A stretch of 64,000 bases of DNA from Tissierellia bacterium KA00581 (GCA_001552895.1 KQ959616.1:114192-178191), one strand, 5' to 3'. Positions 43,082 through 53,730 are shown, counted from the stretch's first letter. The notes: generated by a model not told the origin, from the sequence alone. Translations and numbers: made by a program.

Positions 43082-44374
43082 CTATCTAAAAAAATTAATA
43101 TCTATATACCCTTTTTTTACAAAAGAATTTAAAACATTCATAAGAGCAATCTTTGCTTGATAAAAACTTAAAGAACCTTGATAATATACATTGTATGGTT
43201 CTCTTAGAGGGCCATCTGAACTAAGTTCAATACTTGACCCATCTATAAAGCTTCCTGAAGCCATAATAATTTTATCTGTATATCCCGGCATATCCCATGG
43301 ATATGGAATTACATGACTATCAACACAGCAACATTGTTGAATTGCTCTGCAAAAATCTATAACTTTTTCTTGTGTTTTTAATGTTATAACTTGAATTATA
43401 TCACTTTTATTTTCATTATATTTTGGGATAACTTTATATCCTAAATTTTCAAAACATAATGAAAATAACTTTGCACTTTTTACAGCTTGTGAAACAATAT
43501 GTGGAGCAAAATATAAACCTTGAACTATAGCTCTTGTAGTTCCAAAACTTACTCCTATATGTTTTCCAAGACCTGGAGATGTTAATCTATTAGCTATTTG
43601 CTCAATTATTTCAGTTGAATTAGATACAACATATCCACCGTTTAAAGTAATACCAGCTCCTAAATTTTTTAAAAGAGAACCAACTACTATATCTGCTCCT
43701 ACCTCTAAAGGTTCTTTTTTTTCTACAAATTCACAATAGCAATTATCAACCATAATTAAAATATTTGGAAATTTTTCTTTAATTTTATTTATTGCATATT
43801 CTATAGAATTTATAGATAAACAGCTTCTACTACTATATCCAGGAGATCTTTGTATAGCTAATAATTTTGTTTTTTTATTTATTTTTGATAAAACCTCTTC
43901 AATATTTATCTCATTATTCTTTAAAGGAACTTCCTTATATTTTATACCATAATCTAAAAGTGTTCCTTTTTCATCTCCTTCTAATCCTATAACTTTAAGT
44001 AATGTATCATAGGGCTTTCCTGTTATATAAATAAATTCATCACCCGGTAAAAGCATACCTTGTAAAGCAACAGATATGGCATGAGTACCACAAGTAATTT
44101 CTTGTCGCACCAAAGCATCTTTTGCTTTAAAAATTTTAGCATAAATTTTTTCTAATTTTTCTCTTCCAAAATCACCATGACCATATCCTGTTGTCCAAGA
44201 AAAATCGCTAGAAGAAAGATGAAAACTTCTAAAAGCATCTAAAACTTTTAATTGATTATATTCTTCAATTTCTTCTAAATTAGTAGTTACTTTAATTATT
44301 TCTTTAGAAATTTTATTAACATAATTAATTATATTAATGTCAATATTCAAATCTGTATTAAAACAATTATTCAT
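43082..44374 (-). CDS. ynbB: PLP-dependent methionine gamma-lyase-like protein (YnbB, 'aluminium resistance' family)
   Basis: Fold-type I PLP enzyme of 430 residues. Visible are the cofactor region ALVRQEITCGTHAISVALQG (near 80), Asp of IMVDNCYCEF, and the PLP Lys in SLLKNLGAGITLNGGYVV (near 232). The family is conserved in Firmicutes beside miaA, mutL and hfq, but its reaction is not well established; the 'aluminium resistance' label comes from an old annotation. It overlaps miaA by 8 nt, which suggests translational coupling. Confidence 0.85.
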   Translation of the reverse strand: MNNCFNTDLNIDINIINYVNKISKEIIKVTTNLEEIEEYNQLKVLDAFRSFHLSSSDFSWTTGYGHGDFGREKLEKIYAKIFKAKDALVRQEITCGTHAISVALQGMLLPGDEFIYITGKPYDTLLKVIGLEGDEKGTLLDYGIKYKEVPLKNNEINIEEVLSKINKKTKLLAIQRSPGYSSRSCLSINSIEYAINKIKEKFPNILIMVDNCYCEFVEKKEPLEVGADIVVGSLLKNLGAGITLNGGYVVSNSTEIIEQIANRLTSPGLGKHIGVSFGTTRAIVQGLYFAPHIVSQAVKSAKLFSLCFENLGYKVIPKYNENKSDIIQVITLKTQEKVIDFCRAIQQCCCVDSHVIPYPWDMPGYTDKIIMASGSFIDGSSIELSSDGPLREPYNVYYQGSLSFYQAKIALMNVLNSFVKKGYIDINFFR

Positions 44375-45311
44375 AATTATCTCCTTTTAAAAATTTATCT
44401 ATAACCATAAGAGAATATTTTAAGATTTTATCATAATCAGTATTCATATCTATCCATTTAATATCTTTATTTTTTCTAAACCATGTAAATTGTCTTTTTG
44501 CATAATTTCTAGAATTTTGCTTTATATTTTCTATACATTTTTCAAATGTAATTTCTTTATTAAAGTAAGGAATAAATTCTTTATATCCTATAGCTGTAAA
44601 AGGTTGACAGTCTTTAGAATATTTATTATACAAATATAAAACCTCATCTAAAAGACCATTTTTAATCATATTATCAACTCTTTTATCTATATTTGAATAT
44701 AAAATTTTTCTATCCATATAAAGTCCTAAAATCAACACATTATATTTTTCATTTATTTTTTTATAATCTGATAACTGCTTAGAAAATTTCATTTTTGTAT
44801 TTATACAAACTTCTATAGCTCGTATAACTCTTTTAACATTATTTATATGTATCTTATTTTTACATTCATAATCTAAATATAAAAGTAAATCATAAAGAAC
44901 TTCTTTACCAAATTTATTATAGAAATCTGTTATTTTTTTTCTTAACTCATCAGATTCAATTGATTTTGTAAATTTTAAATCATATATTATAGAATCTACA
45001 TAAAGACCAGTACCACCTACAAATATAGGAATATTATTTTTGCTATATATATTTTCTATCTCTTTTTCTGCAAGAGTTTTATATTTATTAACATTAAAAT
45101 TTTCATCTGCACATATAATATCAATTAAATGATGTTTTATATTTTTCATTTCAGATTTTTTAACTTTCGCAGTGCCAATATCAAATTCTTTATATATTTG
45201 CATTGAATCGCAAGAAATTATCTGAGCATTTATATAAGTTGCTATATCTGTACTTAATTTTGTTTTTCCAACTCCTGTTGGTCCAACAATAAATATTAAT
45301 TTTTTTTTCAT
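44367..45311 (-). CDS. miaA: tRNA dimethylallyltransferase
   Basis: Adds a dimethylallyl group to A37 of tRNAs reading U-starting codons (i6A). The 314-residue protein starts KKKLIFIVGPTGVGKTKLS, with the P-loop, followed by ISCDSMQIYKEFDIGTAK, GGTGLYVDS and the C-terminal RQFTWFRK. I start at ATG 45311, which has AAGGAT upstream overlapping the mutL stop; an upstream in-frame ATG at 45341 lies inside mutL and gives a non-homologous extension. Its partner MiaB is encoded three genes upstream in the same operon, so both steps of ms2i6A synthesis are together. Confidence 0.94.
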   Translation of the reverse strand: MKKKLIFIVGPTGVGKTKLSTDIATYINAQIISCDSMQIYKEFDIGTAKVKKSEMKNIKHHLIDIICADENFNVNKYKTLAEKEIENIYSKNNIPIFVGGTGLYVDSIIYDLKFTKSIESDELRKKITDFYNKFGKEVLYDLLLYLDYECKNKIHINNVKRVIRAIEVCINTKMKFSKQLSDYKKINEKYNVLILGLYMDRKILYSNIDKRVDNMIKNGLLDEVLYLYNKYSKDCQPFTAIGYKEFIPYFNKEITFEKCIENIKQNSRNYAKRQFTWFRKNKDIKWIDMNTDYDKILKYSLMVIDKFLKGDNYE

Positions 45312-45315
45312 AAAC

Positions 45316-47187
45316 TTATCCTTTAAAAAAAATCTTTTCAAAATCTGTTTTAGAAATTTTTCTTATTATTTTTTTATCAAAAAAATTAAAATCTACGTTA
45401 ATATTTGAAAGTTTATTTAATATTTCATTAATTTCAAAATTAGAAATATTATCTTTTATTACTATTTTTTTCTTATAAATCATTTTATATACTTTAAGTT
45501 CAAATGCTTCTTTATTTTCAATTAATAAATCAATAATCATTTTTCTTATATCTTCTGCATCTAAATTTGATAGTTGCTTAGGAAGAGTTCTTACAGCTAT
45601 TGATTTTTGATCGAAAATACTAGCTTCTATACCTAATGTATCTAACTTATCTTTAACTATATTAAATACACTCATTTCATATTCATCTAACTCTAAAACA
45701 ATAGGAAATAAAAGAAGTTGTTTTTTTATAGAATTATTTTTATATTCATTATATATTTCTTCATACAAAATTCTATACTCACAAGATAATAAATCTAAAA
45801 TAACAAAATCCTCATCATCATATAAAAGTAAAAAATTAGAAAAAATCTTACCTAAAATTTTATATTCTGTTAATTTTTTTGATTTTTTTTCAAAACTTTC
45901 ATCTAATATAACTTGTTTTAAAACTGAAATTGGTTCTATATTTTCTTCTTTAACAACATATTTTTCTATATCATCATCTTCATTTACTGTATAAATATCA
46001 TCTTTTTTTACTTTAAATAAATCTTCATATGAAAATTTATTTATTATATTATTTGTTTTATAATTGTCATCATATTCTATAGTTTCATTATCAATATTTT
46101 TATTTTTTTCTAATTCATCATCATTTTTAAAATCATCAATAACTTTTTCAATAAAAAGAGCATCATCTTTTTTTTCTTTTGAAAAAATAAAATCACTTTT
46201 AGTATTATTTAAAACTATATCTAATATTTTATTATTAAATAAACTTAAAAGTTTATCTTCAAAAATAAACTTAATTTTCTTTTTATTAGGATGAACATTT
46301 ATATCTATCAAATTCGGATTTACTTCGATAAAGAAAATAAAAGCTGGAAATTTTCCTTTTGGTATTAAAGTAGAAATAGATTTTTCTATAATATTTCTAA
46401 TTTTATCATTAAAGACCAAGCGTTTATTTACAAATAAAAATTGATAATTTCTATTCGATCTATAATAATGACTATTTGTTAAATAGCCATATATTTTATA
46501 GTCAGAATCTCTAATATCTACAGCTATTAAATTATTTGAAATATCTGAGCCTAATATTTCTGTTATATTATCTTTTAATGTATTTTTTTTATTAGTTTCA
46601 AAAATTGTTTTACCATCTTTAATGTATTTAAACTCTATATTTTGATTTGCTATTGCAAATGAATACATAAGTATTGTTATTATAGAGCTTTCATAAACAT
46701 CAGATTTTAAAAATTTTTTTCGTATAGGAACATTATAAAATAAATCTCTTATATATATTGTTGTTCCTAAATTCATTCCTATTTTATTTTTTTTTAGTAT
46801 TTTATTGTCTTCAAGATAACAGTGAATGCCGTAGTCTGTATCTTTAGTCCTTGTATTTATACTAACTTTTGAAACAGAGGAAATGCTCGATAAAGCTTCT
46901 CCTCTAAATCCAAAAGAAAAAATCGAATATATATCATCAAAATTTTTCAGTTTTGAAGTTGCATGTTTTGTAAAAGCAAGTTCGATTTCATCTTCTTTTA
47001 TACCTGAACCATTATCAGAAATTATAATTTCTTTTTTCCCTGCATTTTTAATTTCAACTTTTATGTTTGTTGCCCCAGAATCTATTGAATTTTCAACAAT
47101 TTCTTTTACTACAGAATATGGATTTTCAACAACTTCTCCAGCAGCAATTTTTTTTATTGTTTCATCTGATAATAATGTAATAGACAT
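45316..47187 (-). CDS. mutL: DNA mismatch repair protein MutL with degenerate endonuclease domain
   Basis: Mismatch repair coordinator of 623 residues. The N-terminal GHKL ATPase is intact: AAGEVVENPYSVVKEIVENSID, DNGSGI and FGFRGEALSSI, then KHATSKL. After a low-complexity acidic linker (about 330-420) the C-terminal dimerisation domain is recognisable, but the metal-dependent nicking motifs normal for Firmicute MutL are replaced: DQHAxxER becomes DLLSCEYR, the ACR/SCK-type motif reads IYKKKI, and CPHGRP reads NFFDKK. This should be a non-nicking MutL, surprising in an organism presumably lacking MutH. It lies directly downstream of mutS, with GGAG before ATG 47187. Confidence 0.92.
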   Translation of the reverse strand: MSITLLSDETIKKIAAGEVVENPYSVVKEIVENSIDSGATNIKVEIKNAGKKEIIISDNGSGIKEDEIELAFTKHATSKLKNFDDIYSIFSFGFRGEALSSISSVSKVSINTRTKDTDYGIHCYLEDNKILKKNKIGMNLGTTIYIRDLFYNVPIRKKFLKSDVYESSIITILMYSFAIANQNIEFKYIKDGKTIFETNKKNTLKDNITEILGSDISNNLIAVDIRDSDYKIYGYLTNSHYYRSNRNYQFLFVNKRLVFNDKIRNIIEKSISTLIPKGKFPAFIFFIEVNPNLIDINVHPNKKKIKFIFEDKLLSLFNNKILDIVLNNTKSDFIFSKEKKDDALFIEKVIDDFKNDDELEKNKNIDNETIEYDDNYKTNNIINKFSYEDLFKVKKDDIYTVNEDDDIEKYVVKEENIEPISVLKQVILDESFEKKSKKLTEYKILGKIFSNFLLLYDDEDFVILDLLSCEYRILYEEIYNEYKNNSIKKQLLLFPIVLELDEYEMSVFNIVKDKLDTLGIEASIFDQKSIAVRTLPKQLSNLDAEDIRKMIIDLLIENKEAFELKVYKMIYKKKIVIKDNISNFEINEILNKLSNINVDFNFFDKKIIRKISKTDFEKIFFKG

Positions 47188-47201
47188 ATTATAACTCCTA
47201 A

Positions 47202-49778
47202 CTAATTATCTTTTAACATATTTATTAAATCATTTAAAATATTAAATGCTTCTATAGGATTTATTTGTTCGATATTAATATTTTTTAAATTATTTAATAC
47301 TTTTTCGCCTGATGTAGTCTTAGTTTTAGAAATATTATTAATGTTATTTTCTATTATAACCTCTTTTTTCTCTATTTGAGATAAAATAACTTTAGCTCTT
47401 TCTATAACTTCAAATGGAAGTCCCGCAAGTTTTGCAACAGCAATACCATAACTTTTATTTGCACCACCAGATATAATTTTTCTTAAAAATACAATATCAT
47501 CATTTTCACAATCTTCATAAACTTCAATATGTTTATTTTTTATTTCAGAAAATTTATTTTCAAGATCTATAAGTTCGTGATAATGTGTAGCAAAAAAAGT
47601 TTTAGATTTAATATTTTTAGCAATATACTCTACAATAGACCATGCTAAACTAAGACCATCATAAGTTGAAGTGCCTCTACCTACCTCATCTAATATAAGT
47701 AAACTATTTTTAGTAGAATATTTTAAAATATTATTTACTTCTTTCATCTCTACCATAAAAGTACTTTCACCTTTAAATAAATTATCACAAGCTCCTATTC
47801 TTGTAAATATTTTATCAACAACTGAAATATTAGCACTATCTGCTGGAACAAAACAACCCATTTGGGCCATAATTACTATCAAAGCTATTTGTCTAATATA
47901 AGTAGATTTACCACTCATATTAGGTCCTGTAATTATTTGAATAAGATTATCTTTTTGACCAATATCTGTATTATTAGAAATAAATTCATTAGATGAATTT
48001 AAAAATTTTTCAATTACAGGGTGCCTACCGTTAATTATTTTTAAAATTCCAGTATTATTTAACTCTGGTTTACAATAATTATTTTTAAAAGAAAGTTTTG
48101 AAAGTGAAAAAATAACATCAATAAATGCAACTATATCTGAAAGCATCTGTAATCTTTTTATATTAAAATTAATAGTATTTCGTATACTTATAAAAATATT
48201 ATACTCTTTTTCTATTATTTCATTTTCAGAACCAAAAATCATATTTTCAATTTTTAAAAGTTCTTCTGTTTTATATCTATTTGCATTAGTTAAAGTTTGT
48301 TTTAGTTTAAAATATTCTGGAACTAAATTTTGATATGATTTTGTAACTTCAAAAAAATAACCTGTTTTTTTATTAAAGACCAATCTAAGATTTTTTATTT
48401 TAGTATTTTTTCTTTCAGTTATTTCATATTCTAATAGATTTTTTTTGCCATTAATTTTATTATTTCTGATTAAATCAAGTTCTTTACTATAACCTTCTTT
48501 TATAAGATTTCCATCTTTTAATGAAATGCCAACATCTTCAACAATTGAAGAATCTATAAGAGTGTATATATCATCAATATCTGGAATCATATCAGCTATA
48601 GAAGTAAGATTTGTATTTGATTTAAACAATATTTTTTTAATTAATGGACAATTTGAAATTGAATTTTTTAAATTTATTAAATCTCTTGCATTACAATTAC
48701 CAAAAGAAATTTTTGAATTTATTCTTTCTATATCACAAATATTACTTAATAAATTTTCTAATTCATTTCTTAAATCATTATTTTCAAATAAAGACTGTAT
48801 ATAATTTTGTCTAGTTTTTATTTTTTCTATATCAACTAAAGGTTGGTCAAGCCATTTATTTAAAAGTCTAAATCCCATTGGAGTTTTAGTATAATTTAAA
48901 ATAGATAGTAAAGAGCCGTCTATAGTATTAGTAAAATTATTTTTTTTAATTTCTAAATTTATTCTAGAATTTGCATCAATTCTCAAAAAATCCTTTAATT
49001 TATAAATATTTATATTTTTAAAATCATTTAATTTAAGGCCGAATTTACAAACATATTTATAAAAATTATCTAGTGAAAAAAGTAAAATTTTATTATCTAT
49101 ATTTTGTTTATAGAAAAGTAAATTATTTTCTTTTAAGGCCATAAATTTATTATCTAAATCAACTTTACTATAGAGAATATTTAAATTTTTACATAATTTT
49201 ATAATATTTTTCTCCATAGATTTTAAAATATTTGAATTAAAAATAATTTCTGAAGGAGAAATTTTTACAACTTCTTCTTCTAATGTATTTAATAAATTTT
49301 CTTTATCTATTTGTAAAATGCTTGTAACAAATATCTCACTTGTAGAAATATCTGAATATGTAATACTTAAATTTGTCGAATCTACATAAATACTCATAAT
49401 ATAATTATTTTTTAAACAAGATATTTCATCAAAATTATCAATAGTACCAGGAGTAATAATTTTTATAACTTCTCTTTTAACTATATTTTTAGCTAATTTT
49501 GGATCTTCTGTTTGTTCACATATTGCAACTTTAAATCCATTAGAAACAAGTTTATACAAATATTGATTTACAACATGATATGGAATTCCACACATAGGAG
49601 CAAATTGACCATTACCACAAGCTTTTTTTGTAAGAGCTAAATCTAAGATTTTAGAAACAATTTTAGCATCTTCAAAAAACATTTCATAAAAATCTCCTAA
49701 TCTATAAAATATTATACAATCATTATATTTTTCTTTAACTTCTATGTATTGTTTCATCATAGGTGTAAAATTACTCAT
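47202..49778 (-). CDS. mutS: DNA mismatch recognition protein MutS
   Basis: Mismatch sensor of 858 residues. The N-terminal mismatch-reading domain has the Phe-x-Glu motif in YRLGDFYEMFFED (near residue 30). Connector, lever and clamp domains follow, then the ATPase with Walker A TGPNMSGKSTYIRQ (near 620), Walker B LLILDEVGRGTSTYDG (near 695) and ATHYHEL. Full family length and no missing motif. Gene order miaB-mutS-mutL is standard for low-GC Gram-positives. It is presumably paired with the unusual MutL immediately downstream. Confidence 0.96.
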   Translation of the reverse strand: MSNFTPMMKQYIEVKEKYNDCIIFYRLGDFYEMFFEDAKIVSKILDLALTKKACGNGQFAPMCGIPYHVVNQYLYKLVSNGFKVAICEQTEDPKLAKNIVKREVIKIITPGTIDNFDEISCLKNNYIMSIYVDSTNLSITYSDISTSEIFVTSILQIDKENLLNTLEEEVVKISPSEIIFNSNILKSMEKNIIKLCKNLNILYSKVDLDNKFMALKENNLLFYKQNIDNKILLFSLDNFYKYVCKFGLKLNDFKNINIYKLKDFLRIDANSRINLEIKKNNFTNTIDGSLLSILNYTKTPMGFRLLNKWLDQPLVDIEKIKTRQNYIQSLFENNDLRNELENLLSNICDIERINSKISFGNCNARDLINLKNSISNCPLIKKILFKSNTNLTSIADMIPDIDDIYTLIDSSIVEDVGISLKDGNLIKEGYSKELDLIRNNKINGKKNLLEYEITERKNTKIKNLRLVFNKKTGYFFEVTKSYQNLVPEYFKLKQTLTNANRYKTEELLKIENMIFGSENEIIEKEYNIFISIRNTINFNIKRLQMLSDIVAFIDVIFSLSKLSFKNNYCKPELNNTGILKIINGRHPVIEKFLNSSNEFISNNTDIGQKDNLIQIITGPNMSGKSTYIRQIALIVIMAQMGCFVPADSANISVVDKIFTRIGACDNLFKGESTFMVEMKEVNNILKYSTKNSLLILDEVGRGTSTYDGLSLAWSIVEYIAKNIKSKTFFATHYHELIDLENKFSEIKNKHIEVYEDCENDDIVFLRKIISGGANKSYGIAVAKLAGLPFEVIERAKVILSQIEKKEVIIENNINNISKTKTTSGEKVLNNLKNINIEQINPIEAFNILNDLINMLKDN

Positions 49779-49801
49779 AATATTTCTCCCAATTACTAAA
49801 A

Positions 49802-51127
49802 TTAAATGATTTCTCCTTCAAGAGCAAAAGAATTATTGCCAGTTATTCTAACATTAACTAAATGTCCTATATTTCTTTTTCCTCCAACAAAATGAACAAG
49901 TTTATACCCTCTTGTTCTTCCAGTTAAAACTTCTGGATTATTTTTACTTGTACCTTCAACTAAAACTTCTAAAACTTTTCCTACATCTGCTTTATTTTTT
50001 TTATAAAATATTTCATACATAGAATCAATTAAACGTTGAAATCTTTCTTGCTTTACTTCATGAGGTATTTGATCTTTCATTTCAGCAGCTTTTGTTCCTT
50101 TTCTTATTGAGTACAAGAATGTAAAACCTTGATCGTATTCAACTTCTTTAACCAAACTTAAAGTTTCTTTAAAATCTTCTTCTGTTTCACCAGGAAATCC
50201 AACTATAATATCTGTAGATAATGTTATATTAGGAATTTTTTCCTTTAATTTTCTTATTGTATTTAAGTAATGTTCCCTTGTGTAAACTCTATGCATATTT
50301 TTTAATACCTTATTGCTTCCAGATTGAAAAGGTAAATGTATATTTTCGCATACCTTATCTAAATTTGCTATTGCATCTATTAGTTCATCTGAACAGTCTT
50401 TAGGATGACTTGTTAAAAATCTTATTCTTTCTATTCCATCAATATCATTAACCATTTTTAAAAGCTCTGGAAAAGTAACTTTTGGTCTTAAAGTTTTTCC
50501 ATAGGAATTAACATTTTGACCAAGCAAAATTATTTCTTTATACCCTCTTTTTGCTAAATCTTTTATTTCTCTAATTATACTATCTGGAGTTCTGCTTATT
50601 TCTTTTCCTCTTGCATAAGGAACTATACAAAAAGTACAGTAATTGTTACAACCTGTCATTATATTTACATAAGCTATAAATGGATGATTTCTATTTATTG
50701 GAGTATCATCATCAATTATATCAGCTTCTTCTATATCTACAACTACCTCTCCAGTACTTCTATGTCTTGCAATTAATGAAGGTAATCTTGAAATATTTTT
50801 TGTACCAAATATAATATCTACGTGTTTATATTTTGAAATAATAGTCTCTCTTGCATTTCCAGTTTGCATCATACAACCACATACCGCTATTATAATATTT
50901 GGTTTTTGTTTTTTTAATGCTTTTAAAGAACCTAATTGTCCATAAACTTTAAGTTCTGCATTTTCTCTAACCAAACAAGTATTATATATTATAAAATCAG
51001 ATTTTTCTAAATCTTTTTCAGGACTATAACCTAAACTTTCTAATAAATAAGCTATTCTTTCAGAATCATGATGATTCATTTGACAGCCATAAGTTATAAT
51101 CGTATATTTTTTATTCAAAAAATTCAC
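49802..51127 (-). CDS. miaB: tRNA-2-methylthio-N6-dimethylallyladenosine synthase (radical SAM)
   Basis: Methylthiolates i6A37 of tRNA. The 441-residue protein has the N-terminal UPF0004 domain with its cluster Cys residues (ITYGCQMNHHDSER, IIYNTCLVRENAE and VCGCMMQ), the radical-SAM CxxxCxxC in TGCNNYCTFCIVPYARG (near 155) and a C-terminal TRAM domain. The Cys ligands for both 4Fe-4S clusters are visible. It begins two nt after the smpB stop. Works after MiaA, encoded downstream in the same operon. Confidence 0.95.
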   Translation of the reverse strand: MNFLNKKYTIITYGCQMNHHDSERIAYLLESLGYSPEKDLEKSDFIIYNTCLVRENAELKVYGQLGSLKALKKQKPNIIIAVCGCMMQTGNARETIISKYKHVDIIFGTKNISRLPSLIARHRSTGEVVVDIEEADIIDDDTPINRNHPFIAYVNIMTGCNNYCTFCIVPYARGKEISRTPDSIIREIKDLAKRGYKEIILLGQNVNSYGKTLRPKVTFPELLKMVNDIDGIERIRFLTSHPKDCSDELIDAIANLDKVCENIHLPFQSGSNKVLKNMHRVYTREHYLNTIRKLKEKIPNITLSTDIIVGFPGETEEDFKETLSLVKEVEYDQGFTFLYSIRKGTKAAEMKDQIPHEVKQERFQRLIDSMYEIFYKKNKADVGKVLEVLVEGTSKNNPEVLTGRTRGYKLVHFVGGKRNIGHLVNVRITGNNSFALEGEII

Positions 51128-51129
51128 CT

Positions 51130-51597
51130 CTATTTATATTTATTTTTTAAAGCAAATTCTATTTTTCTATTATGTTCTTTTTCTAATATGCTATCTCTTT
51201 TATCGTAATTTTTTTTACCTTTTGCTAAAGCAATATCTAATTTTACCCAACCATTTTTTATATGGATATTTATAGGAATTAGAGAATATCCCTTTTCTTT
51301 AATTTGCCCTAATAATTTATTAATTTCTTTTTTATTTAATAAAAGTTTTCTATCCCTAATAGGATCTAAATTATAAATATTACCATGATCATAAGAAGTT
51401 ATATTCATATTCATAATTATAACTTCTGCATTTTTTATAAGACAATAACTCTCTTTTATAGAAACTTTTCCTTGTTTTATGCTTTTAACTTCTGTTCCAG
51501 AAAGTGAAATACCAGCTTCATATATTGTTTCAATAAAATAATCATGTCTTGCTTTTTTATTATTTGCAATAATTTTAAATGTAGTTTTATCTTTCAT
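51130..51597 (-). CDS. smpB: SsrA-binding protein
   Basis: tmRNA partner in trans-translation, rescuing stalled ribosomes. The 155-residue protein has the conserved β-barrel start (NNKKARHDYFIETIYEAGISLSGTEVKSIKQGKVSIKESY), IHIKNGWVKLDIALAKGKKNYDKR, and the basic C-terminal tail (HNRKIEFALKNKYK). It is coupled to rnr, four nt away; RNase R degrades tagged mRNAs, so the pair belongs to one quality-control pathway. The tmRNA gene ssrA was not found in the window. Confidence 0.96.
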   Translation of the reverse strand: MKDKTTFKIIANNKKARHDYFIETIYEAGISLSGTEVKSIKQGKVSIKESYCLIKNAEVIIMNMNITSYDHGNIYNLDPIRDRKLLLNKKEINKLLGQIKEKGYSLIPINIHIKNGWVKLDIALAKGKKNYDKRDSILEKEHNRKIEFALKNKYK

Positions 51598-51601
51598 AAA
51601 A

Positions 51602-53698
51602 TCACCTATTTAATAAAAATTCAATTTCATTTGTAATATCATTGACTTTAGATAGTATAACTTCAACATTCATACCTATATCAAAAGTATTTTTAGTTTT
51701 CTTTCCTATTGCTGTTAAAGAATTTTCATCAAAAATATAATAGTCGTCCATTATATCTTCATATCTTATTAACCCTTCGACAGTATTATCTAATTGCACA
51801 AAAATTCCAAAAGAAGTAATAGATACAATAGAAGCTTTAAAAACATTTCCTATTTTATTTTTCATAAATTCTATTTTTTTAATATCTTCTAATTTTCTTT
51901 CTATATCCATTGCTTTTATTTCGGATTCATTTATATGGTTTGAAGTTATATCTAAATAGTCTATATAATTTTTAGAAATATGATTTACAGAATGTAAATA
52001 ATTTTTTAAACTTCTATGAACAGTTAAATCAGCATATCTTCTAATTGGAGAAGTAAAGTGGCAATAAAATAAACTTGCTAAACCAAAATGAATATCTATT
52101 TGAGAAGAATAAATAGCTTTATTCATAGCCCTAAGTATAGCATAATTAATGAAACTTGATTTTGATGTATCTTTATATTTTTCTATTATATTATTTAAAA
52201 ATTTAGAAGATAACAAATCGTCTTTTGTTGAGTTTATATTTACATGTGAAAAATAAGTTTTTAAACTTTCAATTTTTTCATCAGTAGGATTTTTATGTAT
52301 CCTATAAATTATTGGAAAACTAATATCTGCAAAGTGCCTTCCAACTACCTCATTTGCACATATCATAAATGATTCTATAATTTTATTTGCAATTCCGATT
52401 GTTTTTTTAGAAATATTTTTTACCGAACCATCTTTATTGAATTCAATATAAACTTCTGGAAAATCAAAATCTATATTTCCTCGTAATTTTCTCTTTTTAT
52501 ATAGGATATCATTTAATTCACTCATAATAAGTAATTTTTGCTTTAAAATTTCATCTTTAAAACAATCTACTTTATTTTCTAAAAAATTTGAAACATCATC
52601 ATAAATTAATCTAAAATTACTGTTTACTACGGATTCATAAAATTTATAATTTTTTACATTACCATTTGAATCTATAATCATTTTTACTGTTAAACATAGT
52701 CTATCTTTATTAGGATTTAACGAACATAAATCGTTAGATAATTTTTTTGGAAGCATAGGAACAACATAATCAAAAAGGTAAATACTATTTCCCCTTTTAT
52801 ACGCTTCATTATCTATTTTACTTCCCTTTTTTACATAATGCGCTACATCTGCAATATGTACATACAATATATAATCTTTATCTTTTTTTTCAATAGAAAT
52901 AGCATCATCAAAGTCTTTTGAATCAGCTCCATCTATAGTAACTGTAAACAAATTTCTAAAATCTACTCTATTTTTTATTTCTTTTTCAATGTTTATATTT
53001 GAAATTTCTTCTAATTCCTTATTTAATTTCGATGAAAATTTATATGGAACATCAAATTCTTTAAGAAGTGAAATTATCTGTGATTTGTTGTCGTTTTTAT
53101 TACCTATTACCTCTATTATAACTCCTTCTGGATTTTTTTTCTTATCAGGAAATTCTATAACTTTACATACAACTTTGTCATCAGTTTTAGCTCCATTTTT
53201 ATCACCTTTTTTTATAAAAATATCATAATTAAATTTTATATCATCAGCAACAACAAAACCAAAATTTTTATTTTCTGTAAAAGTACCAACTATTAAATTA
53301 GAATTTCTATTTAAAATTTTTATAACTTTTCCTTCTGCCTTAGAATTTATAGTTTTATTTTTAATTATTTCTATTTCAACATAATCATTATGATTTGCTT
53401 TATTTAAATCTTTTTTTGAAATAAAAATATCATCTACACTTTCATTATCACAAATAAAAAAGGCATTTCCTTTAGTTGTAAAATTTATTTTTCCCTTTAA
53501 AAACTTATTTTCTTCATAAATAGAGTATTTATAATTATTTATTTTTAATTTATTTTTTTCAACGAGTGATGATAAAATTTTAAAAAAATCTTGTATTTTA
53601 TCAAAAGAAATATTAAGAGCAATAGCTAATTCTTCTTTTGTAAGTGGTATATAATTCTTTTTGCTTACAAAATGTAATATATTTTTTTCTATATTCAT
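51602..53698 (-). CDS. rnr: ribonuclease R
   Basis: Processive 3'-5' exoribonuclease of 698 residues. An N-terminal winged-helix domain (SKKNYIPLTKEELAIALN) is followed by cold-shock domains. The RNB catalytic core has the metal-binding Asp cluster in TIDGADSKDFDDAISI (near 255), and the C-terminal S1 domain is IVSITSFGIFVQLDNTVEG. The long basic tail seen in some RNase R proteins is absent. ATG 53698 is better spaced from GGAGAG than the TTG one codon upstream. Its ribosome site follows closely after the rnpB terminator. Confidence 0.93.
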   Translation of the reverse strand: MNIEKNILHFVSKKNYIPLTKEELAIALNISFDKIQDFFKILSSLVEKNKLKINNYKYSIYEENKFLKGKINFTTKGNAFFICDNESVDDIFISKKDLNKANHNDYVEIEIIKNKTINSKAEGKVIKILNRNSNLIVGTFTENKNFGFVVADDIKFNYDIFIKKGDKNGAKTDDKVVCKVIEFPDKKKNPEGVIIEVIGNKNDNKSQIISLLKEFDVPYKFSSKLNKELEEISNINIEKEIKNRVDFRNLFTVTIDGADSKDFDDAISIEKKDKDYILYVHIADVAHYVKKGSKIDNEAYKRGNSIYLFDYVVPMLPKKLSNDLCSLNPNKDRLCLTVKMIIDSNGNVKNYKFYESVVNSNFRLIYDDVSNFLENKVDCFKDEILKQKLLIMSELNDILYKKRKLRGNIDFDFPEVYIEFNKDGSVKNISKKTIGIANKIIESFMICANEVVGRHFADISFPIIYRIHKNPTDEKIESLKTYFSHVNINSTKDDLLSSKFLNNIIEKYKDTSKSSFINYAILRAMNKAIYSSQIDIHFGLASLFYCHFTSPIRRYADLTVHRSLKNYLHSVNHISKNYIDYLDITSNHINESEIKAMDIERKLEDIKKIEFMKNKIGNVFKASIVSITSFGIFVQLDNTVEGLIRYEDIMDDYYIFDENSLTAIGKKTKNTFDIGMNVEVILSKVNDITNEIEFLLNR

Positions 53699-53730
53699 CA
53701 AACTCTCCTTTATAAAGTAATTTTTAAAAA

